A stretch of 64,000 nucleotides of DNA, taken from NCBI GenBank assembly GCA_003561515.1, contig PWWL01000353.1, positions 1 through 64,000 on the forward strand. The letters run 5' to 3'. Positions 59,770 to 64,000 of this stretch are shown piece after piece. The notes beneath the pieces are model-generated. The model saw nothing but the letters and a program-made list of their open reading frames with translations. It did not search any database and was not told the DNA's origin. Made by a program: the position numbers and the translations under genes. This DNA comes from Balneolaceae bacterium. Its GTDB lineage: Bacteria > Bacteroidota > Rhodothermia > Balneolales > Balneolaceae. Each line of letters opens with the position of its first letter. The stretch's first letter is position 1.

Positions 59770-61869
59770 GTGATTCTCATGAACGCTGCATCTTTGGTTC
59801 ATCTTCGTTTTTCGTATCCTTTTATGTCGAAGGCGATTCTGTATACGCTGATTCCGTTCTTCTCAATCACCATCAGCCTTTCTTATCCGGAGAATACAGC
59901 AGCGCAACGGCTTACTCAGACTGGTGAAACCAAAGCCGATACCTACCGGTCGGCTTCGGAGTTTCTCTTTACGGTTGCTTCCGAAGCGGATGAAGAAAAT
60001 TTTGCAGAGGCCACGCTGCGGTTTTTCTCCGCCCTTGAAAGGGATGATTTTTCGAAGAGGGATGCCGAATGGCTTAACGATGATTTCCTGTTACTTCTGC
60101 TCCTCAAAGAAACCGGATTGCCGGGTTCAGGTGCCCTTCAGCAAAACATGGAAGCGCAGGAGATTGCCGCTGAAATGCGGCGATTCTGGATCAGGAAAGA
60201 TCCGACACCGGGTATGATAGCCAACGAGCGGTTGATCGAGCACTTTGCAAGGGTGAACTACGCCAGAGAAAACTATCCATACGAAGGAGATGCGACAGGG
60301 CTGGATGTGCGCGGAAAAATCTACGTGCGATATGGCAGCCCCGACTTTACGTTCGATCAGCCCATACACATCACAAGGGCTGATCTCTACGAATTTGTAT
60401 CGGATATTGAATTTGTGCTCAGCGAAGCACCAACTACATACTCTGTTGGTATTTTTGGAGGTGGCGGTGATAGTGAAGGAGACTCAGAAAGCATGTCGGC
60501 CTCCAGGATTTCTGCCGGTACCGCATCGGTGGGGCGCACGTCAATTGAACAATCCAATGTAATTGCCGAACAGCTCGAACTTGCCATTGCATCGAATCCT
60601 TTTACCTCTTCACTTCAAATCTGGATTTATGAGCGGTTTGAGCCGGATGTTGAGAACAACCTGGTCTTCTATTTCAGGGAGGAGGAAAAGGACGTGTACA
60701 GCCTGCTGCCCTCACTCGATTATTGGATTCCCCGAAGCCTTTTTACACCCTCACGTTCTTTCAGGGGACTATACGCCCCCGCACTGGCTCTCCAGTTTAT
60801 TGTTTACCGGAAGCTGATGCACCTGGATGATCAGATCAGACGGGCTTACAGCCGGATGGAGCGCGATCTGTTTTATTCTTCCGTTCCTCGAAGCGAGTCA
60901 CAGATCGGCCAACTTGCCCTCAATCACCGCGTTCACAATCATCAGGAAACGTTTCTTGCAACCGTGAACGCACCGTCAGAACGATCGGAAGAGCAGCTGA
61001 AACTTGAAGAGATCCCGCTTGAGGTGTACCAGTACCGGCTGCTAAATGAAGATAACGAACCAGTTTTTGCCACGTTTATCGAAAGCCGGCCAGTAATAGG
61101 TTTGCTGCAGGATATGGCCAGGAATTATGACAGAATGAACCTGGGAGAGCTTGTTGCATCGGAGGAGATGGGCAACTGGTACAGGTTTGAGGTGGGTACC
61201 GAGCTGTACCGTGAGAATATGAAGCAGGCCGGGCGGCTGAGAACATTCCCGGAAGTGATGACCGATGAGTACCGGGATCTGCCTTCGGTGGTTTTGAAGG
61301 ATGTTCCCTGGCTGGGAGAGGGTGCCGTGCAGAAGTTTTATGCCTACCTGAAAAATGAGCATCCGGAATCGATCCAGTCGGATGAGAAATCGATATTCCC
61401 GAATGAGCTGAGAGCCACCGGAAGCAAAACTATCGAGCAACCCGCCCATTTCGAAAGCGTGGAAGGGCTGATTCTCAGCGACCTGCTGTTCGGCGCGGGA
61501 CGGCTGATTGAGGATGACGGCCTGCGATTTCCGTTTATGGTGAAGCACGACAGAGTCATTGGCCCGAATGATATCCCCGCAATTCATTTCGAGGTGTACG
61601 GACTTTCGCGCAGCGAGTCGGGATTTTCGGAGTTTGAAGTGGAGTACACGTTTGAGCCGGAAAGACGAACAAGCGGATTATTCAGGCGCAGCAACGGCAC
61701 GCAGTCGGGAATGCTGCACTTTAGCAGCGCCGGCAGCCGTTTTGCCGAGAGTGTGGAGATCGACAATCTGCGTCTGCGCGAAGGCGGGTACAGTCTCACC
61801 TGGAAAATCACCGACCTGAACAGTGGGGAGTCGGCAGAGCGAAGAATCGGGTTCAGGGTGGAGGAGTAG
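59770..61869 (+). CDS. GWxTD-domain-containing protein
   Basis: MRRFWIRKDPTPGMIANERLIEHFARVNYARENYPYEGDATGLDVRGKIYVRYGSPDF. Confidence 0.75.
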   Translation: MILMNAASLVHLRFSYPFMSKAILYTLIPFFSITISLSYPENTAAQRLTQTGETKADTYRSASEFLFTVASEADEENFAEATLRFFSALERDDFSKRDAEWLNDDFLLLLLLKETGLPGSGALQQNMEAQEIAAEMRRFWIRKDPTPGMIANERLIEHFARVNYARENYPYEGDATGLDVRGKIYVRYGSPDFTFDQPIHITRADLYEFVSDIEFVLSEAPTTYSVGIFGGGGDSEGDSESMSASRISAGTASVGRTSIEQSNVIAEQLELAIASNPFTSSLQIWIYERFEPDVENNLVFYFREEEKDVYSLLPSLDYWIPRSLFTPSRSFRGLYAPALALQFIVYRKLMHLDDQIRRAYSRMERDLFYSSVPRSESQIGQLALNHRVHNHQETFLATVNAPSERSEEQLKLEEIPLEVYQYRLLNEDNEPVFATFIESRPVIGLLQDMARNYDRMNLGELVASEEMGNWYRFEVGTELYRENMKQAGRLRTFPEVMTDEYRDLPSVVLKDVPWLGEGAVQKFYAYLKNEHPESIQSDEKSIFPNELRATGSKTIEQPAHFESVEGLILSDLLFGAGRLIEDDGLRFPFMVKHDRVIGPNDIPAIHFEVYGLSRSESGFSEFEVEYTFEPERRTSGLFRRSNGTQSGMLHFSSAGSRFAESVEIDNLRLREGGYSLTWKITDLNSGESAERRIGFRVEE

Positions 61870-62151
61870 TTTGTTTCTTGGGAAGGTAGCGGATAAAACC
61901 CGCAATGTTTTTTTATCAAGAACCTAATAATCTTTTTAATAACATCCATTTTCGAAAGGAAACATTGCGGGTTTTTGTACGGGCTTATATTCTATTCAGT
62001 GAATTTCACATTACGAATAAAACTTGCTCTGACAGCTTCAACCACCGCCGGCCCTCTCCCAAAGTCTCGGGATCAAAAGAGACTTGGAAAGGAGGGGAGA
62101 TATTTGCCTTTATTTAATTTCGAAGCATGCCATCAATAATCATCCACCACC

Positions 62152-63513
62152 TCACCCCACAAAGAAACTGAGGGTTAGGGCCAGCAGCAGGCCCATTACG
62201 GCGACGATGGTGGCCATTACGGTCCACGAGTTCAGGGTGTCTTTTTCGCTCATGCCGAAGTAGCGGTTTACCAGCCAGAAGCCGCTGTCGTTTACATGCG
62301 AGAGGATGGTGGCCCCGGCGGCAATGGAAAGAACAACCAGCGCCTTGTAGGGTTCGCTGAAGTCAAAGTTGATCATAATCGGGTAAACGATTCCCGCCGC
62401 GGTAATCATGGCCACGGTTGCCGAGCCCTGGGTGATCCGAACAGCCGCCGCAATGAGCCATGCCAGCACAATCACCGGCAGGCCGATTTCCGCCATGTTG
62501 GTGGCCAGCATTTCGCCCACACCGCTGTCTACCAGCACCTCCTTGAAAACCCCGCCTGCACCGGTAATGAGTATGATAACCCCGGCCGGTTTCATAGACT
62601 CCATGCTGATTTTTGATAACTGCTCCCTGGTTGCGCCTCTCCGCGTTCCTAGCCAGTAGAGCGCAATCAGAACGGCGATGGTGAGCGCAATAAACGGATG
62701 CCCGATGAACATAATGGCCGAAGAAAGAAAACCCGGTTGGATAGAGCCTTGGGCTACAAATGCAGCCGTCAGCGTATTTCCAAGAATGAGAATAAGCGGC
62801 ACGGAGATGATGCTGATTAGCAGCCAGAAGGGGGGCAGTGTATCATCATCGGGCTGATCACCTTCATCCAGCATCATGTATTCGGGCACAGGCACATGGA
62901 TTTTGCTGCCGATATACCTGCCGAACAGGGGACCTGCAACCACTGCAGTGGGTATGCCGATGATGAACCCGAACAGGATGATCCAACCGAGATCGGCGCC
63001 GAGGATGTCGGCCACTGCGATTGGTCCGGGCGTGGGAGGGATGAATGCGTGGGTTACGGCCAGCCCCGTAAGCAGCGGAATGCCGTAGTAGAGCAGCGAT
63101 CGGCCGGTATCGCGTCCCAGCGCATACACAAGCGGCACCAGGATGATGAAGGCCACATCAAAAAAGACGGGGATGGCGACGAAGAAACCCGTAATCACCA
63201 TCGCCCACGATGCATTTTTATTCCCGAACTTTTTGAGCATGGTTCTGGCAACCGCTTCGGCACCGCCCGAGTGCTGCAGGATCTGCCCGAAGATGGCACC
63301 GAGGCCAACCACGGTTGCCACAAATCCGAGTGTGCCGCCCATACCGGTCTGCATGCTGTCGATGATAGCATATGCCGGCATCCCAGCGGCAAGTCCCACA
63401 AAAATGCTGGCGATTAGCAGTGCGATAAAGGCATTCAGCTTCACTTTTGTAACCAAAAATAAAAGAAGAGCGATGCCGGCAAGTGTAGCTATGATAAGCT
63501 GAAGATCGTGCAT
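62152..63513 (-). CDS. gntP: GntP-family gluconate:H+ symporter
   Basis: AFIPPTPGPIAVADILGADLG and ITQGSATVAMITAAG; multi-TM. Confidence 0.92.
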   Translation of the reverse strand: MHDLQLIIATLAGIALLLFLVTKVKLNAFIALLIASIFVGLAAGMPAYAIIDSMQTGMGGTLGFVATVVGLGAIFGQILQHSGGAEAVARTMLKKFGNKNASWAMVITGFFVAIPVFFDVAFIILVPLVYALGRDTGRSLLYYGIPLLTGLAVTHAFIPPTPGPIAVADILGADLGWIILFGFIIGIPTAVVAGPLFGRYIGSKIHVPVPEYMMLDEGDQPDDDTLPPFWLLISIISVPLILILGNTLTAAFVAQGSIQPGFLSSAIMFIGHPFIALTIAVLIALYWLGTRRGATREQLSKISMESMKPAGVIILITGAGGVFKEVLVDSGVGEMLATNMAEIGLPVIVLAWLIAAAVRITQGSATVAMITAAGIVYPIMINFDFSEPYKALVVLSIAAGATILSHVNDSGFWLVNRYFGMSEKDTLNSWTVMATIVAVMGLLLALTLSFFVG

Positions 63514-63544
63514 ACGAAGTCAGGGGTTTATCTTCAGGCTGCGA

Positions 63545-64000
63545 TCATTCATCCATTTCTGTTTCATCAAAAAAACCGGAAGTATCCTTCTCTGATTCTG
63601 AAGCCACAGCCTCTTTCCACTGCAAATGTTGAACTTCGCCTGTGGAGTCATCCGCGAATTTGATACCGTGGGCACCAAAGTAATCACGCTGGGCTTGAAT
63701 AAGATTTGAAGGCAGTTTTGGGGATCTGAGAGTATCGTACTGCGCCAATGCCGAGGTTAACACGGGTACGGGAATGCCTGAAGAAATCGCCAATGAGGCT
63801 GTTTTACGCCATCCGCTCTGGAGTTTTCTGAACCGATTGGCATAAATTGGTGACTGCAGAAGGCTGGTGAGGTTGGATCCCTGCTCGTATGCAGCCACTA
63901 TATTGCGCAGCAGCTCCGATCGGATAATGCACCCTCCCTGCCAGATTCGCGCAACGGCAACAGGATCTATATTCCACTTTCTTTGCTCCGAGGTTTGGGT
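63545..64000 (-). CDS. gnd: 6-phosphogluconate dehydrogenase, C-terminal part, running off the window
   Basis: Reverse-strand reading TSEQRKWNIDPVAVARIWQGGCIIRSELLRNIVAAYEQGSN...IPVPVLTSALAQYDTLRSPKLPSNLIQAQRDYFGAHG, open to the window edge. Confidence 0.93.
   Translation of the reverse strand, partial: TQTSEQRKWNIDPVAVARIWQGGCIIRSELLRNIVAAYEQGSNLTSLLQSPIYANRFRKLQSGWRKTASLAISSGIPVPVLTSALAQYDTLRSPKLPSNLIQAQRDYFGAHGIKFADDSTGEVQHLQWKEAVASESEKDTSGFFDETEMDE

Noticed and set aside
1-64000. CRISPR array, prophage, integrative element or restriction/defence island
   Set aside because: No regularly spaced repeats, cas, integrase, phage structural or restriction genes were recognised; the RES/Xre pair and the orphan antitoxin are the only defence-like or TA-like genes.

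Overview
The window is a gene-dense chromosomal segment of a Bacteroidota-like bacterium, probably Balneolota/Rhodothermota. That placement is inferred from T9SS C-terminal sorting domains, a GWxTD-domain protein, DUF5103/DUF5723/DUF3098 families and TTG starts. Most of it is core metabolism and biogenesis: dapF, holB, an NtrC-type regulator, folD, the ccmB and ccmCDEF heme-handling genes, citrate synthase, mazG, maf, pckA, leuS, and gntP with a truncated gnd. It also holds a sucrose-type locus (amylosucrase, PfkB sugar kinase, SSS symporter). No rRNA, tRNA, CRISPR array, prophage or intact transposase was seen. The accessory-like parts are: (i) a 5' cluster of an asparagine-synthetase-like protein apparently lacking the catalytic Cys2, a COG1244-type radical SAM protein and a halogenase-like flavoprotein; (ii) a RES/Xre toxin-antitoxin pair preceded by a perfect 9-bp inverted repeat; (iii) several palindromic or BIME-like intergenic elements and a modular dispersed repeat family; (iv) two ~280-bp direct repeats flanking a T9SS-tagged S41 peptidase; (v) an apparently orphan Phd/YefM antitoxin with a stub of a toxin ORF; (vi) a small membrane-protein pseudogene with two in-frame stops; (vii) a heptanucleotide tandem repeat abutting folD. 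The best candidate for an undescribed system is the 5' three-gene cluster, but its function cannot be read from the sequence alone. All family calls come from reading the supplied translations; no database search was run.
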